This document shows, piece by piece, positions 38,301 through 47,777 of a DNA stretch of 64,000 bases (positions are counted from its first letter, which is position 1; each line of letters starts with the position of its first letter). A program made the position numbers and the translations under genes. The DNA is taken from contig KV748204.1 of assembly GCA_001692895.1 (NCBI GenBank), positions 1-64,000 on the forward strand, written 5' to 3'. A model generated the notes under the pieces. That model was not told where the DNA came from. It did no database searches and saw only the letters and a program-made list of their open reading frames with translations. Origin of the DNA: Cenococcum geophilum 1.58. Its lineage: Eukaryota > Ascomycota > Dothideomycetes > Gloniales > Gloniaceae.

Positions 38301-41300
38301 TTAAAGGAGTTTTATAAATATATTAAACACTTCCTCCCTAAAAACGCAGATAAGCTGCCCCTTTACCAACTATAGAACTATAAAATTAAGATTATCCCTA
38401 GAAACTAGGCCCTATACTATAAAAATAGACCACTCTTACCTACTAAACTTAGGTATATAAAGAAGTAGATTAATAAGATGCTAGATAAGGGTTTTATCCG
38501 CGAATTAACCTTACTAGCTNCNNTACTACTCCTCCTTNCTACTAAGCCNNGCNGNNGTATATAAATCTACTATAACTACTAAGGCCTAAACACAGTTACT
38601 ATTAAGAATTAGTACCCACTGCTACTAATCTATAAAACACTTAACGCACTTTATAGTACTAAGTACTTTACTAAACTTAATATAATTACTATATTTAACC
38701 GGATCTGGATTATAAATGGCTATAAGTAGCTTATAGTATTTATTACCTAGTTTAGACTCTATAAGATACTAGTTATACTATTTAGCCTCTATAACGCACC
38801 CGCTACGTTCTAAAACTATATTAACTATATTCTACACAACACCCTTAATAACTACTGCACTGCCTACCTTAATAACGTCCTTGTCTTTTCTAAAACACGC
38901 GCTAAGCACACTAAGTATATAAATAAAGTTATCTAAAGACTCGGTAATACTAGACTTTAAATTAATATTAATAAGTCTAAGTTCTACTCCACTAAAATAA
39001 AATACCTTAGCTTAATTATCTTAATTAATGGCATAACTATAAACCCTAAGAAGGTATAGGCCTTATAGGAATAGAAGAACCCGACATTAATTAAAGAACT
39101 ATAACAATTTCTTAGCTTCGCGAACTTCTACTAACAATTTATCTAAGGCTACTCTACTATTACTATACCTATAATAAAACTCCTAAAGAAGGATATTAAA
39201 TAGCTATAGGGACTAGAACAAGCCAAATCGTTCAAAGCCCTTAAAGGAGCCTTTACTTTAGCACTAGTACTAGCATACTATAACTATATAAAGAAAACAG
39301 TGGTAGAAACAGACGTATTAAATTAGGCTTTTAGCGGAGTCCTTTCCCAGTATAACAATAACGGAAAATTAAAACTGGTCGCATTCTCCTCTGTAAAGCA
39401 CTTTACGCTAGAGTATAACTATAAGATCTACAACAAAGAACTCTTAGCTATTATTAAGGCTTTAGAGAAATAGTGTCCTAAGCTATAAGGGACTAAAAAG
39501 CCGTTTAAAATTATTACTAACCATAAAAACCTATAGACGTTTATAACTACTAAGTAACTAAATTAACGCTAAGTCTAGTGGGTAAAGTTTCTTTTATAGT
39601 TTAACTTTATAATTATATATAGACCTAGCAGTAAAGCCACGCTCCCTAACGCCCTAAGCCAACTACTAAAAATAAGGCCTAAGGACGCTAATAATAAACG
39701 CCTCCGCTACTAAGCCTAAGTTATTATACCGCCCCAGAAAGTTAACCCTATAATCTTAAAAGAATTACTATATAAGTCCCATAATTCTAATAATACGGAA
39801 TTTATAGCCGCTCTAAACCCTAAAATAGCTAAAAAGTTACTAAATAAGTTAATCTAGCTAGGATACTAGGAGAACGAACTTATAAGAGATATAGTGGCAG
39901 CCCTATATAATCGGAAAGCTCGCCATTAGCTAAAGAAGATTAGGAAATTACTTTATTATAATAAGTTAAAATATAGTATTATTAACAAACAGATCTACTT
40001 CCACCAACGTCTCTTTATCCCTAACGCCCTAGACCTCCGCCTAGAAGTTACCCATTACTCTTATAGTAGCGGCCCCGCTAGTTACCCTAGCTAGGTTAAG
40101 ACTTTTAACCTCTTAAACCAAATATACTGGTAGCTAGGAATCTCCCAGTTTACGGCTACCTTCGTTAAAGACTGTGCCCTATACTTTCGCACTAAAACCC
40201 CCTATTCTACCCCGCCTGGTTTCCTAAAGCTACTAAAATTACCCGCCTACCTATAAACCGATATCTTAATCAACTATATTACAACGCTGCTAGTATACTA
40301 ACGCTATAGTAAGGTATATAAATATATCCTTATTATTATAAACTGCCTAACTAAAATATAATACCTTATTTTAGTAATAGGACTCTTAATAGAGAAGCTA
40401 GTTAATAGCTTTATTAACAATATATATAAGCTCCATAGTGCACTAAGCACGATTATCTCTAATCGTAGTATATAATTTATTAGCGACTTCTAGCGACAAC
40501 TAAGTAAATGCCTTAAGACAACCTTATAACCAAGCTTAGCCTAGCACCTAAAAACGGACGGCTAAACTAAAATTATTAACGCTACCATAAATAAATACCT
40601 TTATGCTTTTGTTAGCTTTATATAGAACAACTAGGTTAACTACCTACTACTTACTAAGTTTGCTACAAATAACCAAGTTAATAAGAGCATAGGCATCTCC
40701 CCGTTTTTTGCAAACTATGGCTTTAACCCTTACCTTAGAATTAAGCCTACTAGCCCCCGCCTATTAACACTATTAGCACAAGCAAAGAAGGAGTTCTTCC
40801 GCGTAGACTCTATGGCTAACCGCTTTAAGCTGATATTAATACAGCTTAAGGCCCTAGCCTAGATTTTATAGTAACGCTATAAAGATAATACTAATACCCG
40901 TAGGGATAAGAGCGTGTTATTCTACGAAGGCAATATAGTTATAGTTAGCTTAGAAAATATAAAGATAAATAGACCTAAGAAGAAATAGGACAATAAATAG
41001 GACGGCCTATACCCTATACTCGCAGTATACTAAGGGGCAGTTATAATAAACCTCCTAGACCATATCCAAGTAAATAAATTCTTTTATATATCTAAGGTCC
41101 GCCTCTAGGCTATTAAACAGATCCCTAGCTAAGCAAATATTAATACTATAGAGCGCCGTAATATATAAGGACAAGTAGTAGAGAGAAATAATAACGGCAA
41201 TATAGAAGACAAATAGGAGTTTAAGAAAATCCTTAATATATATAACGAAGACCCCTAGGGCCTAACTTATAAGATTAAATAGAAATATTATAAGGATATA

Positions 41301-41400
41301 ACCTAGCAGCTAGAGGAAGACCTAAAGGGTTATAAATAAGCTATATAGCGCTTCTATAAGCAACACCCTAAAAAGCTAGGACCCCTAGACTGGGTATAAG
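35398..41400 (+). pseudogene. Gag-pol fossil of element C
   Basis: Gag begins at an ATG near 35398 and ends with a Gly/Arg-rich stretch at about 36540-36620. Protease lies near 37000-37330, reverse transcriptase near 38380-39000, RNase H near 39280-39620 and integrase near 40000-40700. A chromodomain-like tail lies near 41200-41400. The order is that of Ty3/Gypsy chromoviruses. The region between pol and the 3' LTR (41400-41735) is non-coding and holds two hairpins. The frame is heavily broken. Confidence 0.8.
38520..38556. other. Cluster of ambiguous bases (N) in element C reverse transcriptase
   Basis: Nine N bases are scattered over 37 positions (38520, 38522, 38523, 38538, 38549, 38550, 38553, 38555 and 38556) and appear nowhere else in the window. 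This pattern suggests a consensus of several near-identical repeat copies or a poor-quality patch, not a gap. Confidence 0.97.
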
Positions 41401-41591
41401 ATAAAGAAAAGTCACGCCAAGGTCACGGCCGACCACTATATTAAAATTTGTGGTGGTTAAGATGTTATAGAACTTCGACTAGCGGTTAAAGTTATTTAAT
41501 TAGCTAAATTCTTGCCAAGAAACGCCACGCGGATTAATTTAGGTAGTAGTATAGAGTTCTGCCAACCTTACTTACTAAACTAACTAATTAG

Positions 41592-41618
41592 GATTTTCTA
41601 TACCCGGTATAGAAAATC
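41592..41618. repeat. Perfect 12-bp hairpin before the 3' LTR of element C
   Basis: The arms gattttctatac and gtatagaaaatc enclose ccg. The stem is perfect although the rest of the element is strongly mutated. It could form in the RNA near the 3' end or be part of a small inserted palindrome. Confidence 0.9.
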
Positions 41619-41667
41619 GCTATTAGCCCGGTTAAGGGCGGTAAGCGGAACTAATATCTTTGCGGTA

Positions 41668-41700
41668 AAAAATAGGCAACCCCGTATACTGCCTATTTTT
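41668..41700. repeat. 11-bp hairpin before the 3' LTR of element C
   Basis: The arms aaaaataggca and tgcctattttt enclose 11 bases. With the hairpin at 41592 it gives two stems within 110 bases of each other, both in the non-coding stretch before the purine tract. Confidence 0.88.
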
Positions 41701-41749
41701 AAATTATCTATTTAGTTTAGGGACTAAACCATTTAGGGGAGAGGAGTAC

Positions 41750-41936
41750 TGTTACAGCACTAACCTAACGTATACCGTTTTATACTATCTTATACTATTT
41801 CCTACTATTGGCTAGCCCACTACTAGTAACTTAGCGGCCAGCCCTACTATTTATATATAATACACCCTTTCCACCTTCTTCCCCTCTTTATACTACAACG
41901 TAGTTATTTAGTCTACTTTATTATAGCACTATAACG
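41750..41936 (+). repeat. 3' LTR of element C
   Basis: It begins tgttacagcac and is the same length as the 5' LTR; it directly follows the purine tract and precedes the duplicated target actta. Confidence 0.93.
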
Positions 41937-42727
41937 ACTTATAAATAGATGCGTTATCTAGTATAATAATTAATCGCGGCCCTGGGTACGGCGTATAATT
42001 AGGTAAGACTTTATACTCTATAAAAGCCTTAAAAAGCTTACTTATAAAAGCTCCTTAAAAGATAATATAGTCTATATAGCCTTTAAGCGTTAACGCCGGT
42101 AAAATGCTCCACCGTTTAGATCTTTTGTATAGCGTTAATACCTTACAGTCTACACCAACTAGCGCCTAGCCTTGTTTTCTATCACTAGTCCTCTTATTTA
42201 AAGCCAACTTATTAAGAAAGATAAGCTAGTTAGCAAGCTATTCTTTCTACCTACTCTGCCACGTATAATGGAGCAATGCGCTTTACTAAGCGGCACGCTT
42301 AGAGACTACCTTTTAAGACCACTAAGCTGCCTTAAGAACACGGCGAATAGTGGTAATAGAGGCTTAGATATCGAATTCGTTAAAGAGAAAGTCTTACATC
42401 TCGTTAAGATACGCAGTAAGCCTGTCTTTAAGGTACTTAAGTAGTTACTATAAGTGGGCAGGAACGTTAATAAAAAACTTAATACTATGCTAAGAATACT
42501 AACCTGCTTTTAATACTCTAAAAAAAGGCCCGGTCTACCTAGTTTTACACTAAGTAGCGCATACGGTCGGCCCTAAAGGTCCCAGTTTAATTGAAGCTTA
42601 TAAACGGTTGTTTTTAACAGCCCTAAAGCGACCGCTATATTAGGTACGTACTTATCAAGATCTAAACGAAGCTTGATTTGGTTTATAACCTTAATTAGAA
42701 GACGACGGCCCATTATAACGGCGTGTG

Positions 42728-42829
42728 CAAGCAAAAATAATCAATTGCATCGATTTCTATGTGAAATTGGGTGGTGCGCGATGACCGGCTTTACTCCGGC
42801 GCGAGTTTACGATATTTCGGCAAGAACAA
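42728..42829 (-). repeat. Right terminal inverted repeat of the Tc1/mariner element
   Basis: Partner of 33056-33158; it ends ggcaagaacaa and is followed by the TA target. The transposase ATG lies 15 bases inside. Confidence 0.95.
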
Positions 42830-43093
42830 TAAGCGAACCCCTAACTAGGTGACGCGCTCCAGCGCCGTCACAGTTCTATATAACCGTTTAGTTCCTTATT
42901 TAATTTATTATAGGGTCTTATATATTAGTAGTAGCTAAAAGATTAAAGGGTAAGCTAGCTAAGGCTTTTGTTAAGGTTTAATGTTGTTTTAATAAAGCGT
43001 CCTAGGCCCTAAAGGCTTAACTTAATACTTACGCTTAACTAAGCCATTATATAAAGGTTTGTAAAAAGGTACGCTTTAAAGAGCTATATCTTA

Positions 43094-43357
43094 ACATGCG
43101 GAACGTTAATCCCCTAACGTAAATTTTAACCTAAGTTTATAAGTAATAAGCTAATTAATTTTAGAGCTTTATTATATAGACTTTAATTAATATATATAGA
43201 GATAAGGTTTTCCAGGGGGAGACCCCCTGGGACCCCCCTATATAGAGCTTTTGCTTAATTTAGAAGTAGTAGTAAGATTAAGGCGCCTTAGTTACTGCTA
43301 AATAAGGATCTACTATAGTGACCAAGGCGCCTTACTTAAGCTGGGCTTAAGGATTAT
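43094..43357 (+). repeat. Long inverted repeat, left copy
   Basis: It begins acatgcggaacgtta next to a TA and matches the reverse complement of about 47124-47386 with many transitions and some gaps. It includes a perfect hairpin at 43212-43230 (ccaggggg, aga, ccccctgg) and two copies of the palindrome taaggcgcctta. It may be one end of a large non-autonomous DNA transposon with TA targets, or one of two inverted copies of a smaller repeat. The bases 42927-43093 to its left show nothing. Confidence 0.7.
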
Positions 43358-43964
43358 ATTGGTCACAAATCTAGTATATATTTGGACTGCAAAGCTTTAA
43401 TACAGAGCCCTCTACGTAGGATCTAATATAGTAGATTATAATTCCAATTTAAAGCTTTATATACTAAATATTTTTAATACCTAATAACTAAATCGCTATA
43501 TAGCTGGAATTAAAGTAAGTCTACTACCCCAACTTGATTAAATACGCGTGTAGGAAGAGATATAACTGTATATAGAGACGTCTAACATAATCGAGTAACT
43601 ACGTCATTGCCCACCCAGTTCGGACGTATAATAACGCGATAGCTCGGCGCCGAGTAATAGAAGGGGGGAGGAGGGGGAGGAGATTAGGGGTGGCTCGGCC
43701 ACTGTAAGAAGGTCGTAATATTAGTGTAGTGTTAAACTTTAAAAATCGTGTCCCAGGAGCTTAATTGACGACCCCTATATAAAACGTTAACAATGTTTAA
43801 TTATAGAGCTTTAAACCGGTAGATCTCCTAGGAATGCCTATTATAAGTAGCTCCAAGTATAAAATCTAGAATATTTAGTAGTGGTATAAGTATAGGACGG
43901 GGGTATATATTTGCGTTCCCAAATGCCATTATATGACGCAATTTTTGGGTAACGAAAACAGCCG
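43358..43964. other. Stretch without a gene, partly resembling the Helitron 3' flank
   Basis: No coding region is seen. The part near 43828-43900 (gtagatct, then attataagtagctc) resembles 48374-48440 near the Helitron's 3' end, so a Helitron fragment may lie here. A purine-rich run occurs near 43660-43690, and an imperfect stem near 43911-43953. Confidence 0.45.
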
Positions 43965-44635
43965 TTAACGTTGCTTGACTAACACCTACTAGAGGTTCCT
44001 CCGTCTTTCCTATCTTCTCCCTTACCCGTCTCCTTATCCAATACTATCTATATCGCTATATCAACCAATAGATCCCTTAGTAAAGACTAGGGAGGGGTAT
44101 TAGAGCGCCTCTAGCTCTTATAAGGAAGAAGAAAGAAGAAGAGAGGAAGGTATAGAGGAGGGAGTATTTATAAATGGGAGGAGGCCTACGAATAGGAGAT
44201 TAGGCAGCCATAATATAGATATTAACGTTGCTTAACTAACACCTACTAAACGCCCCTTCGTCCTTCCTATCTCCTCTCTTACCTATCTCCTTGTTAGATG
44301 CTATCTATATTGCTATATTAACCAATAAATCCCTTAGTGGGGACTAGGGAGAGGTATTAGAGCACCTTTAGCTCTTATAAGGAAGAAGAAAGAAGAAAAG
44401 AGGAAGGTATAAAGGAGGGAGTATTTATAAACAGGAGGAGGCCTATAAACGGGAGATTAGGCAGCTATAATATAGACATTAACATTGCTCGACTAATACC
44501 TACCAGACGCCCCTCCGTCCTTTCTATCTTCTCTCTTACCCGTCTCCTTATTAGATACTATTTATATCGCCACGTTAACTAATAGATCCCTTAGTGGGGA
44601 CTAAAGAGGAGTATTGGAGCACCTCTAGCTCTTAT
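43965..44635 (+). repeat. 257-bp tandem array, left part
   Basis: Units start ttaacgttgctt at 43965, 44222 and 44479, exactly 257 bases apart; the third stops after 157 bases. Each unit ends in a purine run (aaggaagaagaaagaag) and a ggaggcct block. The array resumes at 47389 with a further copy, so the intervening 2.75 kb was inserted into it. The function is unknown; arrays of this unit size are common in subtelomeric and centromeric heterochromatin. Confidence 0.92.
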
Positions 44636-44800
44636 TAACCCGAGGTACGAGTGGTTTATATATTCGGGTTAGGGGGTCCTAAAATTTAAACTTCCGCTAA
44701 GCCAGCTTCTAATTGGTTAGAAATTTGGCTTCTAATTGGTTAGAAACAAAACCGCGCGCGGTAAGGTATGGCAGAATTTACGTGATAAATATTAAAACCT
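44636..44800 (+). mobile_element. Helitron-type 5' end (non-autonomous copy)
   Basis: The sequence starting ttaacccgaggtacgag matches, over about 165 bases, the reverse complement of the 5' end of the large Helitron (59869 down to about 59705). It starts directly after an A in the broken array unit, the insertion context of Helitrons (A then T). The first bases would read tc before one RIP transition. The 5' end contains an aacccga/tcgggtt stem. The body continues into the satellite block; no matching 3' end was found. Confidence 0.7.
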
Positions 44801-46980
44801 TAAGTTCTACCAAAGCTCTGGAAAAGCTCTGCACTAAGCTCTACTAAAGCCCTATAAAATATCTGCACGAAGCTCCGTATAAAGCTCAAAGCCCTGCTTA
44901 AAGCTTTACTTAAAGCCCTATACGGAGCTCTAAAGCTCTACTAACACGCAGTACTAATATACTAGGAAGGTTCTACAATCTACCCATACGGTTAATCGCC
45001 GTACAATTGTCTCTATAAACGGCTCTACGAACGGCTCTATGAACGGCTTTACGAACGGCTCTACAAACGTCTACACAATCGCCCGTACGAACGTCTATAT
45101 AACTGCCCATGCGATCGTCTCTACAAACGTCTTTACAATTGATTACCCGTATAAGCGTCTACACCCTATACGCTACAAAGCTCTACACAAAGCTTTATAT
45201 AAAGCTCTATATAATGCTCTGCAAAGCTCTATTAAAAACTCTACTAAAAGCTCTACTAAAGTCTCTACTAAAGCCTCTATAAGAGCTCTGCCCACGCAGT
45301 AAATGGAGCACGTAGTGCGTAGGGGGGTCCAAGGGGGTCTCCCCCTTAAAGCTCTGCTCGAAGCTCTACTTAAAGCTTTACTTAAAGCCCTATACAGAGC
45401 TCTAAAGCTCTACTAACTCGCAGTACTAATATACTAGGAAGGTTCTGCAATCGGCCGAATAACCACCCATACAATTAATCGCCATATAATCGTCTCTATA
45501 AACGGCTCTACGAACGGCTCTATAAACGTCTATACGATCGCCCGTGCAAACGCCCATATAAACGCCTATATAAACGATCAATTAAACGTCCATATAATCA
45601 ATCAATTAAACGTCTCTACAATTAATCGCCCGTACGAACGTCTACGCCTATATATAGCTCTATAGAAGATCTATACAAAGCTTTACACAAAGCTCTATAT
45701 AAAGCTCTGCAAAAGCTCTACTAAACGCTTTACCAAAGCCTCTGCAAGAGCTCTGCCCACGCAGTAAATAAAGCACGTAGTGCGCAGGAGGAGTCTAAGG
45801 AGGTCTCCCCCTTAAGCTTAAAGCTCTACTTAAAGCTCTACTCGAAGCTTAATACGGAACTCTAAAGCTCTACTAATACGCAGCACTAATATACTAGGAA
45901 GGCTCTATAATCGTCTACATAAACGGCTTTATAAACGGCTCTATAAATGTCTGTACAATCGCCTATACAAACGCCTATACAATTAATTAATTAATTAAAC
46001 ACCTATACAATCGATTAATTAAACGTCTATGCAATTGCCTATACAATTATCTCTATAAACGTCTCTGCAGTTAATCGCCCGTGCGAATGCCTGCATATAG
46101 CTTTATATAAGGCTCTATACAAAGCTCTACCGAAGCTCTATATAAAGCTCTACTAAAGCTCTACTAAAGCTCTACTAAAGCTTTGCATAAAGCTCTACTA
46201 AAGCTCTAGACAAAGCTCTACTAAAGCTCTATATAAAGCTCTACTAAAGCTCTGCACGAAGCTCCACTAAAGATCTATATAAAGCTCTACAAAAGATCTG
46301 CATAAAGCTCCGCAAAAGCTCTACTAAACGCTCTACTAAAACCTCTGCATAAGCTTTGCCTACGCGGTAAATGGAGCATATAGTGCGTAGGGGGGGTAGG
46401 GGTCCAAGGGAGTCTCCCCCTTAAGCTTAAAGCTCTACCTAAAACTCTACTTAAAGCTTAATACGGAGCTCTAAATCTCTACTAATATATAGCACTAATA
46501 TATTAGGAAGGCTCTATAATCGTCTATATAAATAGCTCTATAAACAGCTCTATAAATATCTACACAATCGCCCATATAAGCGCCCATATAATTAGTCAAA
46601 TAATCAATTAATTGCCTATATAAACGCCTATACAATTAATTAATTAATAAACTAAACGCCTATATAAATGTCTCTACGAACGGTTCTATAAATAGCTCTA
46701 TACACGGCTTTACTTATAGCTCTATAAACGTCCATACTATTAATTAATTAATTAATTGCCTATACAAACGCCCGTATAAATGATTAATTAAACGCCTATA
46801 CAATTGCCTATATAATCATCTCTATAAATATCTCTATAATTAATCGCTAGAACAAACGGCTGCACGTCTATACATCTATATGTCTACACATAGCTCTGCG
46901 CAAGGCTCTATATAAAGCTCCACATAAGGCTCTACTAAAGCTCTGCATGAGGCTCTATTAAAGCTCTATATAAGGCTCTA
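44800..46980 (+). repeat. Higher-order satellite of short ctct-type and cgtct-type repeats
   Basis: Short units of 11-12 bases (aaagctctacta type) alternate with units of the acggctctac and aacgtctat type. A marker, actaatatactaggaagg, recurs at about 44952, 45423, 45885 and 46493, giving periods near 470, 460 and 610. A second marker, ggagcacgtagtgc, recurs near 45305, 45769 and 46373 with the same periods. Each period also has a ggggg-tct-ccccc hairpin. Open frames across it, such as 45039-45302, are by-products of the repeat. Confidence 0.88.
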
Positions 46981-47123
46981 CCTAGCAGTAACTAAGGCGC
47001 CTTAGCTTTACTACTACTTTTAAAAGCTCTATAAGGGGATCTAGGGGGTCTCCTTTTAGAAAGCCTTATATCTATATATATATAGATATTAATTAGACTA
47101 TATTACTTCTAAATTAAGCCTAA

Positions 47124-47386
47124 CTTAAGTAAGGCGCCTTAGTCTCTATAATAGATCCTCTTAGTAAGATAATATTACTTAGTAGTAACTAAGGCGTATT
47201 AGCCTTACTACTACTTTTAAATTAAGCAAAAGCTCTATAGAGGGGGGGGGCCAGGGGGTCTCCCCCTAGAAAACCTTATATCTATATCTATATTAATATA
47301 TTAATTAAACTCTATATATAAGGCTCTAAGTTAAAGCTTTTAAACTCGGGTTAAAGTTTACGTAGGGTACCTAACGTTCCGCATGT
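47124..47386 (-). repeat. Long inverted repeat, right copy
   Basis: Partner of 43094-43357. It ends taacgttccgcatgt and is followed by a TA. The stretch 46980-47124 before it holds a further related block with taaggcgcctta and a shortened ggggg-tct hairpin. Confidence 0.7.
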
Positions 47387-47388
47387 TA

Positions 47389-47690
47389 GATAGGAGGAGG
47401 CCTGCGAGTATATGAGATTAGGCAGCCATAATATAGCCAGTGACATTACTTGACTAATATATACTAGAGGCTCCTTCGTCCTTCCTATCCTCTCTCGCCC
47501 ATATCGTTATCTAATACTGTCTATATTGCCACGTTGACTAATAGATCCCTTAGTGGGGACTAAGGAGGAGTATTAGAGCACCTCTAGCTCTTATAGGGAA
47601 GAAGAAAAAAAGAGAGGAAGGTATAAAGGAGGGAGTATTTATAGATAGGAGGAGGCCCTACGAGTACGTGATTTGGTAAGTACTAATAGC
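47389..47690 (+). repeat. 257-bp tandem array, right part
   Basis: The end of one unit (from aggaggaggcc) and then one more unit from about 47440 are present; similarity fades near 47680. About 75 bases of the interrupted unit are missing between the two halves of the array, so the insertion was not clean or the right boundary was later lost. Confidence 0.85.
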
Positions 47691-47739
47691 ATAAGATTCT
47701 CGTATAAGATAGGCTTAATTGCTTACTAAAATATAGGGT

Positions 47740-47777
47740 GTCTCTATTACTGCAGTGGCTACTACAGTAGTAGAGAC
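47740..47777 (-). repeat. Helitron 3' terminal hairpin
   Basis: Arms of 16 bases (gtctctattactgcag and ctacagtagtagagac) pair with two mismatches around a 6-base loop. A stem just before the 3' end is a hallmark of Helitrons and is thought to mark the end of rolling-circle transfer. Confidence 0.8.

Larger units (their letters stand above)
35022..41936 (+). mobile_element. Gypsy LTR retrotransposon C with chromodomain
   Basis: Two short LTRs of 187 bp (35022-35208 and 41750-41936) are flanked by the perfect duplication actta (35017-35021 and 41937-41941), located inside the Tc1 transposase gene. The purine tract aggggagaggag lies just before the right LTR at 41735-41746, so the element reads left to right. 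It is 6.9 kb and whole by its ends. The interior is strongly RIP-mutated, with breaks too many to count. Confidence 0.96.
34700..42713 (-). pseudogene. Tc1/mariner DDE transposase, split by Gypsy element C
   Basis: An ATG at 42713 starts just inside the right inverted repeat. The N-terminus (about 42700-42590) has a helix-turn-helix pattern for binding the terminal repeats. The catalytic domain follows: the first acidic position, expected as Asp-Glu, reads Asn-Lys near 42211; the second lies in an Asp-Asn-Ala-Ser-Ile motif at about 41950, right where the Gypsy element was inserted; the third, in a Pro-Asp-Phe-Asn motif followed by Lys where Glu or Gln is usual, is at about 34935. The two exons of sequence total about 1.1 kb, or 360 residues, normal for the family. 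In-frame TAG codons and frameshift-like breaks, plus the lost Asp, make it dead. The product would cut and paste the element at TA sites. Confidence 0.88.
33056..42829 (-). mobile_element. Tc1/mariner-type DNA transposon, interrupted by a Gypsy element
   Basis: The terminal inverted repeats run about 100 bp on each side (33056-33158 and 42728-42829) and the element is flanked by TA (33054-33055 and 42830-42831), the target of this superfamily. Without the inserted Gypsy element (35022-41936) it is about 2.85 kb. It carries a DDE transposase on the minus strand and, unusually, a second coding-like region on the plus strand. The left end, to about 33600, is hardly mutated, while the middle is strongly RIP-mutated. 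Confidence 0.93.
32904..42872. mobile_element. Solo LTR split by a Tc1/mariner insertion
   Basis: The left piece 32904-33055 begins tgtaacgtctcg and the right piece 42832-42872 ends gccgtcaca; together about 193 bp. The perfect duplication gttct flanks it (32899-32903 and 42873-42877). It has the terminal TG and CA of an LTR and no internal region, so it is the scar left after recombination between two LTRs. It is GC-balanced and shows little RIP, as expected for a short sequence. Confidence 0.87.
32120..42926 (-). mobile_element. Truncated B-related LTR element (host of the second nest)
   Basis: The LTR covers about 32120-32553 and ends like the LTR of element B. Next to it, 32554-32898 resembles the interior of B beside its left LTR, with the shared start ctatc-ccctcctctttatctt. 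The interior stops at 32898, where a solo LTR is inserted, and resumes at 42878-42926 with tttattatagggtctta. Past 42926 the similarity ends, so the element is truncated. The span includes everything nested inside. Confidence 0.7.

Noticed and set aside
45039-45302. 87-codon open frame
   Set aside because: Lies wholly in the short-unit satellite; its Thr/Asn and Lys/Ala/Leu repeats reflect the units.
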